From the NCBI GenBank assembly GCA_004431415.1, contig QPMI01000166.1, positions 1 to 64,000 of the forward strand: DNA of 64,000 nucleotides. The letters run 5' to 3'. The position numbers and the translations under genes were made by a program. The stretch is from Cyanophora paradoxa (Eukaryota > Glaucocystophyceae > Cyanophorales > Cyanophoraceae). This document shows, one piece after another, positions 30,521-41,645 of the stretch; within the stretch, counting starts at the first letter, position 1, and each line of letters opens with the position of its first letter. Below the pieces are notes generated by a model. That model was not told the origin of the DNA and did not search any database. It was given only the letters and a program-made list of their open reading frames with translations.

Positions 30521-32291
30521 ATGGAAAGCGAGCTCGCACAGGACGCCCTCAGGGTGTTGCGGGCTTGCGACTGTGCGCCGACCCACCCCTGACAGCGCCT
30601 GCCGCTGCTAAGCACGACCGGCCGCAGTCTTCCCGAAGGTGCAGGATGAGTTCAAGTCGAAGACCTCGCACGGAGGCGGCATCACGCTCGTCTGCGCGTT
30701 CTTCATTGTCGTGCTGATGCTCGGCGAGACCTACCAGTATGCGAAGCCGACCATCAAGCACCAGATGTTCGTCGACACGACGCACTCGGAGAGGATTCGC
30801 ATCGTGCGCGCTGTCGCCTCGCGTGCGCTGGGCGCCGCCGACGCCGCCGCAGAACGTGAACATCACGTTCCCTAAGCTCCCCTGCGGCTTCCTGTCCCTT
30901 GACACGCTGGATGCTTCGGGAGAACACCAATTAAACGTAGTAAAAAACTTCGAAAAGCAGCGAATAGACAAGAACGGGCGGTTCCTAGTCGGCCCGGAGA
31001 AGGACATCAATCAGCTCGTCCGCGACATGCCGCGCAGCAACGCGCTCGCGGCGCTCAGCCAGCGGCTGCGGATCAGCCTGGACGGCACTTTTGAGGACAA
31101 CATCCCGGAGAAGAAGGACGACGACCCCGCCAAGCGGGAGCGCGCGGCGAAGGAGGTCGACGAGTACATGTCCGAGGGCTGCATCATGTCGGGTGCGCGG
31201 CGGCGGCCGCGGGCGACCTCCTGAGGATGCGCAGCTAACGGGATCGCGCGCAGGCTTCCTGCTCGCGCAGAAGGTCGCGGGCAACTTCCACTTCTCGCTG
31301 CACGGGACCTCCCACCACGTCATCTCCTCCCTCTACACGTGCGCGCCGCTGCGCGGGGGACGCAACCGCCGCGCCCGACGCTGCCGAGCAGGGACAAGTA
31401 CACCGTCGACATCCGCCACAGGATCAACGAGCTCTCCTTCGGCCTGCCCGTCCCCGGTACCCGCCGGGCCCCCGCCGGCCTGGCCCCGCCCCGGCGAGCC
31501 CCCCGCAGGCTCGCACAACCCGCTCGACGGCGTCGAGAACGCGAACGAGGACGGGTCCGGCACCTTCCAGTATTACCTCAAGGCGCCCCGCCCCCCGCTC
31601 CCTCCCCCCCCCCCACACCCCCCTGCGCCGCGAGCTTGGGCTCACGGCGCCGGCCTCGCTCGCTCGCAGGTCGTCCCGACCGTGCTCGACAACAACGGCC
31701 TCCCCTACATCTCCAACCAGGTGCGCGGCGCCCGCCGGCGATGCATCCGGCCGGCGCGGCGCCCGCCGGCGATGCATCCGGCCGGCGCGGCGCCCCATCC
31801 GCCGGCGCTGACCCCCCGCCCGCCCCCAGTACTCGGTCACCGAGCACTTCAAGTCCATACGGGTGCGTGGGGGTCCGGGGCGTGCCCCCGGCCCCGGCGA
31901 TCTAACGAAGGGGCGCAGGAGGAGCACGCGGGCCACAAGCACTACTCGGCGGAGCTGCCGGCCGTCTACTTCATCTACGAGTTCTCGCCCGTCCGCCCGA
32001 CCCCCGCCTGGGGGGCCCCCCTCCCGCCCGGAGCCGCTCACGTGGACGAGGGCCGTAGATCATGGTCCGGGTGACGGAGGGCCGGGGCGCCTTCGGCCCC
32101 TTCCTGACCCGCCTGTGCGCCCTCGTCGGCGGCGTCTTCACCGTTGCCGGCCTCATCAACAACGGCGTGCATCAGGTTCGAACCGCCGACGGCTGCTTGC
32201 GTCCCTGAGCCTCGCTCCGGCCTCACATTCCCTTTGCCAGCTCGCGCAGGCGCTGAACGCCCGCAAGGGCATCATCGGCAAGCCGATGTAA
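30521..32291 (+). CDS. ERGIC/Erv41-Erv46 family cargo receptor
   Basis: COPII cargo receptor cycling between ER and Golgi. The first exon, ATG 30521 (MESELAQDALRVLRACD), splices into FFPKVQDEFKSKTSHGGGIT, the family's N-terminal F-x-K block, followed by a membrane helix (LVCAFFIVVLMLGETYQY). Luminal blocks are VNITFPKLPCGFLSLDTLDA, HQLNVVKNFEKQRIDKNGR, EGCIMSG+FLLAQKVAGNFHF, INELSFGLPVPG, HNPLDGVENAN, TFQYYLK+VVPT and QYSVTEHFKSI. The second helix near 32110 is CALVGGVFTVAGLINNGVHQ. It ends at TAA 32289-32291. The Cys-rich cluster of ERGIC3/Erv46 is absent; only the EGC cysteine remains in that stretch. The helix-2 sequence nevertheless resembles Erv46 more than Erv41. The intron 31583-31669 has a GC donor. 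Confidence 0.9.
31725..31794 (+). repeat. 31-nt tandem duplication in an intron
   Basis: Two copies of a unit beginning ATGCATCCGGCCGGCG (31741 and 31772), each preceded by GCGCCCGCCGGCG, lie in the intron after PYISNQ in the ERGIC gene. Confidence 0.85.
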
Positions 32292-32917
32292 GACCACCTT
32301 TCTTTGATATGCGCCCCGCTCGGTAGCCCCTCGTAGCTTAATCTACGTAGGTAGGTAGTTCAGTTCTTGATTTTTTGCAGCGCCAGTTGCGTTCCAGTCT
32401 TCCAGATCGCTTTGATCATGCGCGCTCATGGCACCGTGGCACCTTTTCTATAGAGCGTGCGCACCGCCCAGCGCCCGCTCAGAGGCTCCGCACGTGCGGG
32501 CGGCACGAAGCGTTCATGATCAGGTATAACGCTCGCGCGTGTGGCTCCCAAAAGTTGCAATTGCGCGCCCGGCGGCCGGCGCACGAGGACCGCAATTGAA
32601 ATTAAAGCAGCAGCAGCGCTTATTCTCGAGTGCGGCGCCAGCTGCGCGCGTGCAAGCCACCTTGGCAAACTCAATCGAAGTAGGGGAAGCTGTTGTCAGC
32701 CGGGTACATGTTTCAGCGAGCAAGAAGCTCGGGCTAGCCAGAGGCTCCGGCAAGGTCAGCGCAACTTGTTTTGTAGCGCATCAGTGTCTCAGCTTCTGGT
32801 TGGCGCCTTCAGAAGAGCGCGGGATGCTCCAAAAAAAGTAGGCATCGCCCAGCAAGCACAAGCCGGCAGCAGCTTATCAGCCTGGAAGCCTGCGGCTCTT
32901 AGCACAGCTTGGAAACA
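32292..32917. other. intergenic, no gene seen
   Basis: Spacer between the co-directional ERGIC and phosphodiesterase genes. It has moderate GC, a T-rich patch near 32370 (TTGATTTTTTGCAG) and TGATCA palindromes near 32410 and 32517. Nothing coding is recognised. Confidence 0.5.
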
Positions 32918-35900
32918 ATGAAGCTGCACCCGGTTGGCGGGGCTTCGGGCGGGACCCACCGAGGTCTTGGCCCGCCCACGGGGAAGAAGACCGGGCTGTC
33001 AGACTATGCTAGGACAAAGGTTAGTGCTCAGTGTCGCACCCGCGGTCCCCGCGCATAGCTACTCTGGAGGCGCGAGGGTCAGCCCGTAACTGGAGCAGCG
33101 AGGGCAGTAGCCCAGGAGCGGCGCGAGCAGCCCGCCGGTTGCCCCTGCATACTCTGCATGTTATACTAAGGTGATCCCCCCGCCAGATTTCCGGAGAGGA
33201 CCTTGCCTCGGGGCGGACTATGTCATTCTGGTACGCGGCGCTTGCCCTCTGTCCCGCAACAGCTCTTTGTACTCACTGTGAGCTCTGTAGGAGTGCTGAA
33301 GTGGAGCAGGACTTCAGCTACTACTTTGGCCGGCGTAGCTTGGCAACAGTGCGCGTGTTTCTGGCAGTTGAGCTCCTGGTCTACGTGGCCACCGGTCAGC
33401 TGCTCTCGTTGGGGCTTTCCTTTCTGCCAAAGACCTCACCGTCCCTGCCGCGCAGGCGTCTACTTTATGTACACCCCGCTATCTAGGACAAGGGACAGCG
33501 GCGGGGACTACGCACAGACTGTCCGGATACTCCACTTTTACATCAGCACTCCCTTGCACGTTATCTTCCTCGCCCTCACATACACCTCCATCATCAAGCG
33601 GTACAGGTTCGCTCGGGTCCCCGGCTCTTTCTCGACTCCCTCGTGCTCGTGCGATCGAGCGGGGCGCCCGTGCGCGCAGGGAACTCGTCATGTTCTTCGC
33701 CTTCTGCTTCGAGCTGGCAATACCGCTGGCGATGTCCCGCCTGGTTCCAGACGAGGCGAGCGGCCGCTCTGCCTGTTCCAGCTCCCAGCGCTCACGCCAG
33801 GCGCGCAGATCTCGCAGATGTACGTCGTGATGATGACGTCAGCGAGCATCTTCAACACGGCCTGCCTGACCGTGCGGTGGCACATCGGCGCGGCGGTCGC
33901 CGCCGGTGCGGCCCGCCGGCCCAGCGCGTGACCGCGCGGCGCGGCTCACGCGGTGCCGCGCAGTGGCCTGGGCGGTGCACATCATCATCCAGCTCGTTCC
34001 GGACGGCAAGTTCTTCCTCTCCGGCAGCCTGAACTACATCGTGAGCGGGCCCCCCGCTGCCGGCGCCGCGCGGGGCCGACCCCGCGCAGCCCGGGTACCT
34101 GGTCGCGTTCGGCGCCATCGTGATCGGCCTGCGGGTCGGCTACAGCTTCGAGCTGTACGCCCCGCCCCCTTCACCGGCCCGCCCCAGCTGACGCCGCCCC
34201 CGGCAGGGTCTCCCGGCGAGGGTACATCCTGGAGCGGTTCGGCGGCGATGGCCTCAAGATCCCGCTCATCGGGGGTCCCGGCGTCGAACCCGAGCCCGGC
34301 TCCGGTCAGCGCCGCCGCCCCCCCGCCGGCCGGCCCGACCCCGGCCCCGCGCCGACGCCGCGGGCAGGGCCGGAGGAGCTGAAGGTAAACGGGGTGCTGC
34401 GGCGGGGCGGGAGCGTGGCCTCGGAGGTCTCCGTTATTCACGTCATGCACGACGAGCTCGTGCGCCCCGCCGCGCCCACATCGCATCGCCTCCCTCCTCG
34501 CGCCGCGCCGGCCTCCTGACCGGAGGCGCCGCGCTCTTCAGCCCAACTTCGTGCGCCGCGGGAGCGACGCCGGGGAGCGCCCCGCCGTCGGCAACCTGGG
34601 GATCGACGTCGAGCTCACGCCGGCCGAGATCGAGAAGGTGCCCCCCGCCCCCTTCCTTCTTTTTCTCTCCCCTTCCTTCTCCCTCCCCCCTCCTGCCCCC
34701 TGCATCTCCTCGCCGTCTCACGCCCCCCGGCGGGCGCGCAGTTCAAGCGCCTGGACTTCGACGTCTTCTCGGTGCCGATCAGCAAGCTGGTGGCGCACGT
34801 GGTGAACATGTTCGAGGCGGCGGGCCTCGTCGAGCGCTTCCGCATCCCCCGCGACATCCTCTGCAACTTCGTGGGCACCATCGCCATGTCCTACAACCCC
34901 GTCCCCGTGCGCCCGCCCCGCCGGGCCCCCTCCCCCCCTCCCCCGCTGGGGCGCTGAGGGGCGGGGCGGGGCAGTACCACAACGTGCACCACGCGTTCGA
35001 CGTGACGCAGACGGTGTACTTCCTGTACATGACGGCGCGGGAGTCGATGGACATGTACCTGCGCCCCATCGACGTCCTCGGCCTCTTCACCGCCGCCGTC
35101 GCCCACGACGTCGACCACCCGGGCCTCAACAACGTCTTCCAGGCCCGCCTCCGCCCCCCTCGCTCCGCCCCGCCTCGCGCCCGTCTCGACGGGGGCCGGC
35201 GGGCCGCGCGCAGGTCTCCACGAAGAGCCGGCTGGCGTACCTGTACAACGACCAGTCGGTGCTGGAGAACCACCACTGCTCGCTGGCCTTCCAGATCCTC
35301 TCCCGCCCCGAGACGAACATCTTCTGCAACCTCTCCGACGCCGACTTCACCGAAGTCCGCCGCATCGTCGTCTACGCCATCCTCGCGACCGACATGCAGA
35401 AGCACTTCGACATCGTCAAGAAGTTCAAGGCGCGGCTCGCCGTGACGGAGTCGCAGCCGGTGCCCGAGGGGGAGAAGCGGCGGTGGCTGGAGATGGACGA
35501 GAAGGAGGACCGGCGGATGCTCGTGGAGATCATCCTCAAGTGCGCGGACATCTCCAACGTCGTCAAGCCCTTCCCCATCGCCAAGCGCTGGGGCGACGTC
35601 CTCCAGGAGGAGTTCTTCCACCAGGTCCCCGCCTCCCGCCCGCCCTCCCCCCGGCCCCCGAGGGCCCCCGCCCCTGACCCCCGGGGCGGCGCGCAGGGGG
35701 ACAAGGAGCGGGAGCTGGGCCTGCCGGTGTCGCCGATGTGCGACCGGCGGGTGGTCGTGCAGGCGCAGTCGCAGCTCGGCTTCTCCAACGCGATCGCCCA
35801 GCCGCTCTGGAACGACCTCGTCAAGGTCTTCGGCGAGCTGCAGGAGTGCATCACCAACCTGCAGGGCAACGCCAAGACCTGGCTCTCCGTCCTCGAGCTC

Positions 35901-35963
35901 GGCTCCGCCGCCATGGCCTCCCACCTCTCCTCCGCCAGCGCCTCCGGCCCCGCCGACAAGTAG
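32918..35963 (+). CDS. transmembrane 3',5'-cyclic nucleotide phosphodiesterase
   Basis: Hydrolyses cAMP and/or cGMP; specificity is not readable. The first exons, 32918-33019 and 33187-33230, join to MKLHPVGGASGG...TMSFWSAEVEQDFSYYFG across in-frame splices. Several membrane helices follow: SLATVRVFLAVELLVYVATG, TPLHVIFLALTYTSIIKRY, ELVMFFAFCFELAIPLAMS, YVVMMTSASIFNTACLTV, AWAVHIIIQL and GYLVAFGAIVIGLRVGYSF. A linker with GLKIPLIGGPG precedes the PDEase I domain, with KLVAHVVNMFEAAGLVERF near 34780, YHNVHHAFDVTQTVYFL near 34978 and the metal-binding signature HDVDHPGLNNVF near 35105. ENHHCSLAFQIL, ILKCADISNVVKPFPIAKRW near 35535 and QSQLGFSNAIAQPLWNDLVK complete the domain, ending at TAG 35961-35963. 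Intron 35143-35213 has a GC donor. The six-helix N terminus with a C-terminal PDE resembles protist rather than animal PDEs. Confidence 0.9.
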
Positions 35964-36266
35964 CCGCCCCCGGGGCCCCGCCCCCGGACCCCTCCTCCCT
36001 TCCCCCCTTCCTCCTCTTCCCCTGCGTTGCGGGCCCCTTGGCCCGCCGTTTCTAGCATTCATTTGGTATCCAGCTTTTCTTTATTTTATACCTAGAGTCT
36101 ATGGTAGCACAAGTATTTTCACTGTTAGTTCTAGTGCGCTATCATGTGGCAAAGACGCATGCGCGCGCAGGAACCCGCCCGAGGCCGCCGGCAGCGCGAG
36201 CCGAGAGCTTACGCAGCACTTGCATACACAGACGAGTGCGAAAGGGGCCGGGGGCGGGGCGCGGGG

Positions 36267-39200
36267 TCACGGGTCGCCGTCGGCGAGGATGCGGAGGAGG
36301 AGGGCGCGGTTCTGGCCCTCGTTGGTCGTCGGGTGGAAGGTGCACGCCTGCTGCTCCTTCTCCGCCAGCTCCGCCAGCACCCGCCGCTGCCGGTTCGCCG
36401 CGTGCACGTGCGCCGTCTGCAGCTTGAACGGCTGCGGCACCGTGTGCCCCTGCCGCGGCGCGCCCACCGTCTCGCCCGGGCCGGGGGGCGCGGGGGCGCG
36501 CGGGGCGGCGCTCGCGCACCCGGGCGGGGTCGGCGGCGGACGGGGGCAGGTTGACGAGGAATGCCTTGGCTTCTCGCTCGGCCTTCTCCTCCGCGAGCCG
36601 CCGCGCGTGGTCCCGCAGCTCCATGTGCCTCGCCAGGCCCCGCACCTGCGCCCCGAGGCTCAGCGGCCGGCGGGGCAGGGGCGGAGGGGGCGGGGGGCGG
36701 GGGGCGCGGACGACGATGGGCCCGGCGGGCGAGGCGGGCCGCTCCCGCCGGATCTCCGGCGTGAAGGTGCAGACCCGCAGCTCGTCGTACTCCATCGCCC
36801 TGCGCCCCGGGCGGTCGCGGGGAGGCCGGCGGCGTGGAGGGGAGGGGCGGGGCGGGGCGGGCGGGCGCGCCGGCGGGTCTGCTCGAGCTTGGCCTCCTTG
36901 GCCTTCTGCTCCCGCTCGACGCGCTTGAGGTACTCGTCGGGCTCGAAGGGCCCCGCGCGCCGCTCGGAGCCGCAGGGGCTCTGGGGGCGCGAGTGGGGCG
37001 CGGAGCGGGGGCGGAGGGTCTTGGGCTTGAAGGTGTAGACGCGGCGGAAGGCCTGCTCCGCGGCCTCGACGGCCTCCTGGCGCGCCCGCTTGATCTTCGG
37101 GTCGTCCACCAGGTCCTGGATGGAGGAGGGGCGCGGCCCGATGCTCCGCGACACCCCGTTGATCTCGGGGCGGAACGAGTACTGCTTGTAGTGCTGCTCG
37201 GCGATGGACTCGCGGAGCTGCTCCTTGCGCTTGGCGTCCTTGTAGGAGAGGCGCACGAGGCGCTCGTCGAGGGACTCCCCCGCCCGCGACGGGCGCATCT
37301 GCAGCAGCAGCTCCGAGTTGGGCCCGATGTCCGGCTGGAAGGTGTACTGCGGCTGCGTCGCCCGCTCCACCTCCTGCCGCCGGCGTCGGGGGGAGGGGGC
37401 GGGGCGGGGGGGCGGGGCGGGGGCGGACGAGGCGCTTCTGCTCCTTGCGGGCGACGAAGGCCTCCTGGCGCTCCAGGAAGGCCTCCAGCGACGTCCGCCG
37501 CCCCTCCTCCTGCGCCCCGCCCCGCTCGGCTCCACGCCAGGGCGCCGGTCGGCCGGCGGGAGGGCGGGGGCGGACGGCGGCGAGGGCGATGCGCTCGGAG
37601 GTGGGGTTGACGCGGGGGGCGAAGGGGTGCCGCTCCGCCTGCAGCTTCTCCCACTCCTCCTGCCGCCGCATCCGCTTCTCGTAGAAGACCCCCGCCTCCC
37701 TGCGCCAGCTTTCTTGAGCTCGCGGGCGGGCGGGGGCGGAGGCGCGCGCTGACTTGGTGAGGCGCGTGGTGACGTCCTCCGAGCCGCGGACCACCTGGGC
37801 GATGCGCTCGCTCATCTGGTCGAGCTGCGGGGCGGTTCGTCAGGGGCGAGGGGGCCGGGTGCCGCGGGGGGCGGGCGCGCCGTGGGGCGGAAGGTGCAGT
37901 TGGGGTCCAGCGAGTGGTTCACCCGCATCTTCATCAGCTTCTCGTTCCTGCGCCCCGGCGTCACGCGCCGGCCCCCGAGCGGCGCGCCCCCCGCGGGATC
38001 GAACCGGCGCCTCTGGAGCTCCCCGACGCGCTCGTGCAGCGGCTTGTAGTCGGCCGCCTCCGAGGGCACCGGCGGCGGGCCCCGCTCCTGCCAGGACACT
38101 TCGCCGGGGCACGACGCAGGGCGAGCGGGGAGGGGCGGGGCGCACCGCCGGGGGAGGGGAGGGGCTCCGCGACGCCGCGTACCCCCCCGTGCCGATGTGC
38201 GAGGGCGCCGTCCGGTGGCGGTTCGTCCGCGGCGCGAACGGGTGGGCCGACACCTGGGCGCGGGGGGGTGGGGGGGGGGGGGGGGGATGAGAGCGGGGCG
38301 CGGGGCGGCGGGGGCGAGCCGGGAGCACCGCGAGGTTCTCCTGCTCGCGCTTCGCCATCTCGCGGCGAGCGATCTTCGAGTCGCTCTCCGCCGTCAGGCG
38401 CTGCCGCGGGTCAGCCCCGGGGGACGCCGGCGCGACCCGCGGGCAGGGGGCCCTGGTACCTTCTCGACGGGGAGGCGGAGGTGCTCGGGCGGGGCGGGGA
38501 TGAGCGGGTTCTCGTTGATCGCCGGCTGCCGGGGGCGGTGGTGAGCGCCGGGGGCGCGGGGCCACCTCCGGCGGGGGCCGCGGCGCACGCGGAAGGGGTA
38601 CTTCTTGAGCTCGGAGATCTCGCGCTCGGCCTTCTGGCGCTCGTACTCGGCGGCCCTCGCCTGCCGCGGCACGGCGAGCTGGTGGATCCGCTGCTCCCGC
38701 GTCCGCGGCGCCGACCGCGGCCGGTAGTTGTTGATCCGCGGGCGGAAGCTGCGCGCGCGCGAGCGCTCGGTCGGCCCGGGGGCTCGGCCCGGGGCGGGCG
38801 GGGCGCACGTGCACTCCTTGAGCTCGTCCTCGCGGACGCGAGCGACGAGGGCCCGCCGCGAGGGCGACTGCGCCCTGTTCTGCGCCAGCTGCTCGATCCG
38901 CGTCGACGCCGCAGGGCCTGCGCCGGCGTCAGCCACGCCGCCCCCGCTGCGCCCCAGCGGCGCCCGCTGCGCACTCTTGGATGCGCTCGAGGGGGCCGGG
39001 CGCTCGCGCGGGGCGCTGGAAGGGCGCTGCCGGCTCGCCGGGCCGCGCCCCGCCGGCGTCCGCGTGTCCGAGGGACGCGGGCCCCTCGCGGAGGCCGAGG
39101 GCGGGGCGTGCCTCCCGGCCGGCTGAGGCGCCCGGCGCGCCCCGCGCGGCCGCTCCTCCTCCCCCTCGTCGCCCCACTGCCCGCGGTACGAGAAGAGCGC

Positions 39201-40365
39201 GGCGGGCGGGCTGCCGCTGTACTCCTGCGGGCCGTCCCGGTCGTAGCCCTCCTCGCCCTCGTCCTCCTCGTCCTCCTCGTCGCCGTAGCCGGGGGCGTAG
39301 CGTTCGGGCTCGTCGGGCTCCTCGTGGCTGCGGCGGCGCATGGCGGCGGCGAGCTCGCGGTCCTGCGGCGGCAGCCGCTTGTTCGACTCGGCGATGAGCG
39401 CCCGCAGCCGCTCCAGCCGCTCCTCCTGCTCCCGCCGCTGCGCCACCGCCGCCTCCAGGTCTCCCGGGGGCCCGCCCCTCCCCGCCCCCGCCGCCGGAGC
39501 CGCCGTCGACGACGACGGGCGGGGGATGCGCGAGGGCGGCGCCCCGCCCGCCCCCGCCTGATCGCGGTCCGGCGAGTGGACGGCCGCCGGCGCCGGCGCG
39601 GGCGGCTGGATCCGAGAGGCTGACGCTTGCGCATAGGTGTGCATATACGTTGGGGGCGAGTGCGTGTGGATCGGTACGGGGATCCGCGACGGGGGCGGCG
39701 GCGAGTTGCCGGCCGCTCCTGGGCGCGGGCTGCTGGTCTGCGCCTCGGCGGCGGGCTTCGCTGCGGGTGCGGACGCAGGACGGGAGGCGGCCTCCGCTGC
39801 CTCGCGGTCCCTCCGCTTCTTCTCCTCCAGCAGCCGCGCGATGAGCTCGTCACGGGACGACGCCGGCGCCGGCGCCGGTGGCTGCGCGGCTGCCGCGGCT
39901 GCCCGGAGCGTCAGCGGGAGGGTAAGCACGTCAGCAGAGTGCTCATCGCACCGGCGGCCTCCAACTCCCGCTTCTTCTGCTCGCGCTCCATTTCAAGTTT
40001 CTTCAGGATCTCCGTGCGCCGCTGAGGCTGCCAACGACAAAGCGAGCTAAGCTAGAAGTGCAGGTGAATGAGATGGATGCACGGCGAACCGGAATGCTGC
40101 TGCCGCCCTCTGCCTGGGCGACGTAGTTCGCCGCAACCGCCACCGCAGGGCGGCCTGCTCCAAAGTCCGTCGTCGATTCTGCCTGAGATGTCCGAAGCGC
40201 GCCCCGCCCCGCGCCTGCCCGGGCCGCCGCTGGCGAGGCCGTGGGTGGGGACGAAGAGCCGTTCGGGTCGGGTTGCTTACGATCCGTGCGGGCCAGGAAG
40301 CTCTCAAACGCCTTGGCCTCCTCCTCTAGGCCATGCAGGTCGAGCGCCACGCGTTCCACCGGCAT
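36267..40365 (-). CDS. large protein with at least ten F-x-P-x-(I/T)-N repeats, possibly ciliary
   Basis: The start is ATG 40365 (MPVERVALDLHGLEEEAKAF); the stop is TGA 36269-36267. I do not recognise a named family. The protein is Arg/Pro/Ser-rich with charged helical stretches (EILKKLEMEREQKKRELEAA; DELIARLLEEKKRRDREAA; RREQEERLERLRALIAESNK) and an acidic patch near 39270. Spaced along it is a short motif, aromatic/Cys-(T/P/S)-F-x-P-x-(I/T/V)-N, often followed by S: SFRPRINN near 38740, YPFRPAINEN (formed by a splice), HPFAPRTN, CTFRPT, HPFAPRVNPTSERI near 37620, YTFQPDIGPNSELL near 37335, YSFRPEINGVSRSI near 37170, YTFKPKT near 37035, CTFTPEI near 36775 and CTFHPTTNEGQN near 36345. Such F-P-N motifs recur in uncharacterised proteins of ciliated protists (general recollection), which suggests an axonemal or microtubule-associated role. 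That role is inference. It could be two genes, but I see no internal stop/start pair. Confidence 0.65.
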
Positions 40366-41645
40366 GGCGGACGAGGCTCGGCCAACACTCAAATTTCACG
40401 GGTAGAACACACTTCGTTCGCATGTCGGCCAGCCTGGCTGAGCACATCGATAGTGCGCATTGGGGCTTGCGGCATGCGTGGTGCCGGTCGAGACCGCCGA
40501 GTGGGCGCCCTTCAAGCTGCGCAGCGCTCGAAGCGCGGAGCTGCTCGCGGCGCAGGCCGAGTACGGGCACCTTAGCGAGCACGTCAGCGCGAAGCTCGAC
40601 GAGAGCATCTGCGGAGCGAGTACGTGCGGGCGGCTCACGCGGCTTCTGCTGGCTCTGAGCCGGAGGCGGCGCCCGGCGGCGCGGCCGAGGGCGCCAGCAA
40701 GGAGGAAGTGATGGCGTACGCCCAGCCTCGCGCAGCGGTGTGCGCCGCCGCGCCGCTCCTTGCCCGCCTCGATCGAGTGGCTCCTCCTCCCCAGCAGCGT
40801 CGCCGTTGACTGGGAGGCCGAGGCGGCGCTGGCGGGGGCGTGGGGGCGGGGCCTGCGCGAGCTGCGGGCCGGCTCGTCCTCCGCGGACGCCATCCTCGCC
40901 TTCCCAGCCCCCTCCCAGCGACCGCCCGTTTGATGCGCGCCCAGCTGCCGGAGGGGAACAGCGGGGGACGGCTTCTCGACGGGCTGCCGCAGCTGCGTGC
41001 GGCGCGGGTACCGGTGCGGCCGCTGGGCCCCGCTGGCATCGAAGGCCTGGCGCGGGCGGGGCCCGGGGGCGCTGGAGAGGGGCGCCGCCCCGGGGCTCGA
41101 CCGCCTCGACGTCGCCTTCACCTTCGGCGGGCTCGGCGCGCCCAGGCCGCCCGCGGCCGACGGCCCCGGCTCCGCGCGCCTCTCCGGCCCCCCTCCTGAC
41201 GGGGGCGCGCGCGTGCTGACGCAGAACCCAAGCGGGAGCTGGAGAGGATGGGGCAGTCGTGCGGGCGGCGCGGATTCACTGTGGATTCTTCTCTTCCGCG
41301 AGCTCGCGGCGTGCGAGCGGCCGGCTCGAGGGCCGCGCCCGTGGGACGTGGACGCGCTGACGGGCGCGGAGGCGGCAGCGCGCGGCCTGTGCCGTGGCGC
41401 CCCGGGGCGGGGGCCTGTGGGTGCGGTTCGAGGGCGGCGCGAGCGGCCCCGGCCCAAGGCGGCGTGGGCGGCGCGGGCGGCGCGGGGCGAGCTCGATCGC
41501 GAACGCCTTTGGCCTGGCACCCTGCGCCCGCGCCGGCACCCGCCTCCGGAGTCCGGACCGAACGATCCGCCTGGCCGACTCGGCGAGCGCGAGTGCGCGA
41601 CCCTCGCCACCGCTTGCCGCCGGGCCACTCGTTCATTGCCCACTG
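40364..41645 (+). CDS. unresolved protein-coding gene
   Basis: A coding-like stretch opposite the FxPxN gene. ATG 40364 gives MADEARPTLKFHG and would share a CATG with the minus-strand start at 40365. Open segments follow: VVPVETAEWAPFKLRSARSA near 40478, ELLAAQAEYGHLSEHVSAKL near 40540, GASKEEVMAYAQ near 40695, WLLLPSSVAVDWEAEAALAG near 40785, LPEGNSGGRLLDGLPQLRAA near 40945 and LFRELAACERPARGPRPWD near 41295. The EEVMAYAQ segment vaguely recalls the start of MED4, but not enough to name it. Splices linking these segments could not be fixed in frame, so start, end and exon order are guesses. Confidence 0.35.

Noticed and set aside
40640..40800. Possible Mediator subunit MED4 (EEVMAYAQ)
   Set aside because: Only eight residues resemble the family start; the neighbouring exons give no further MED4 signature.
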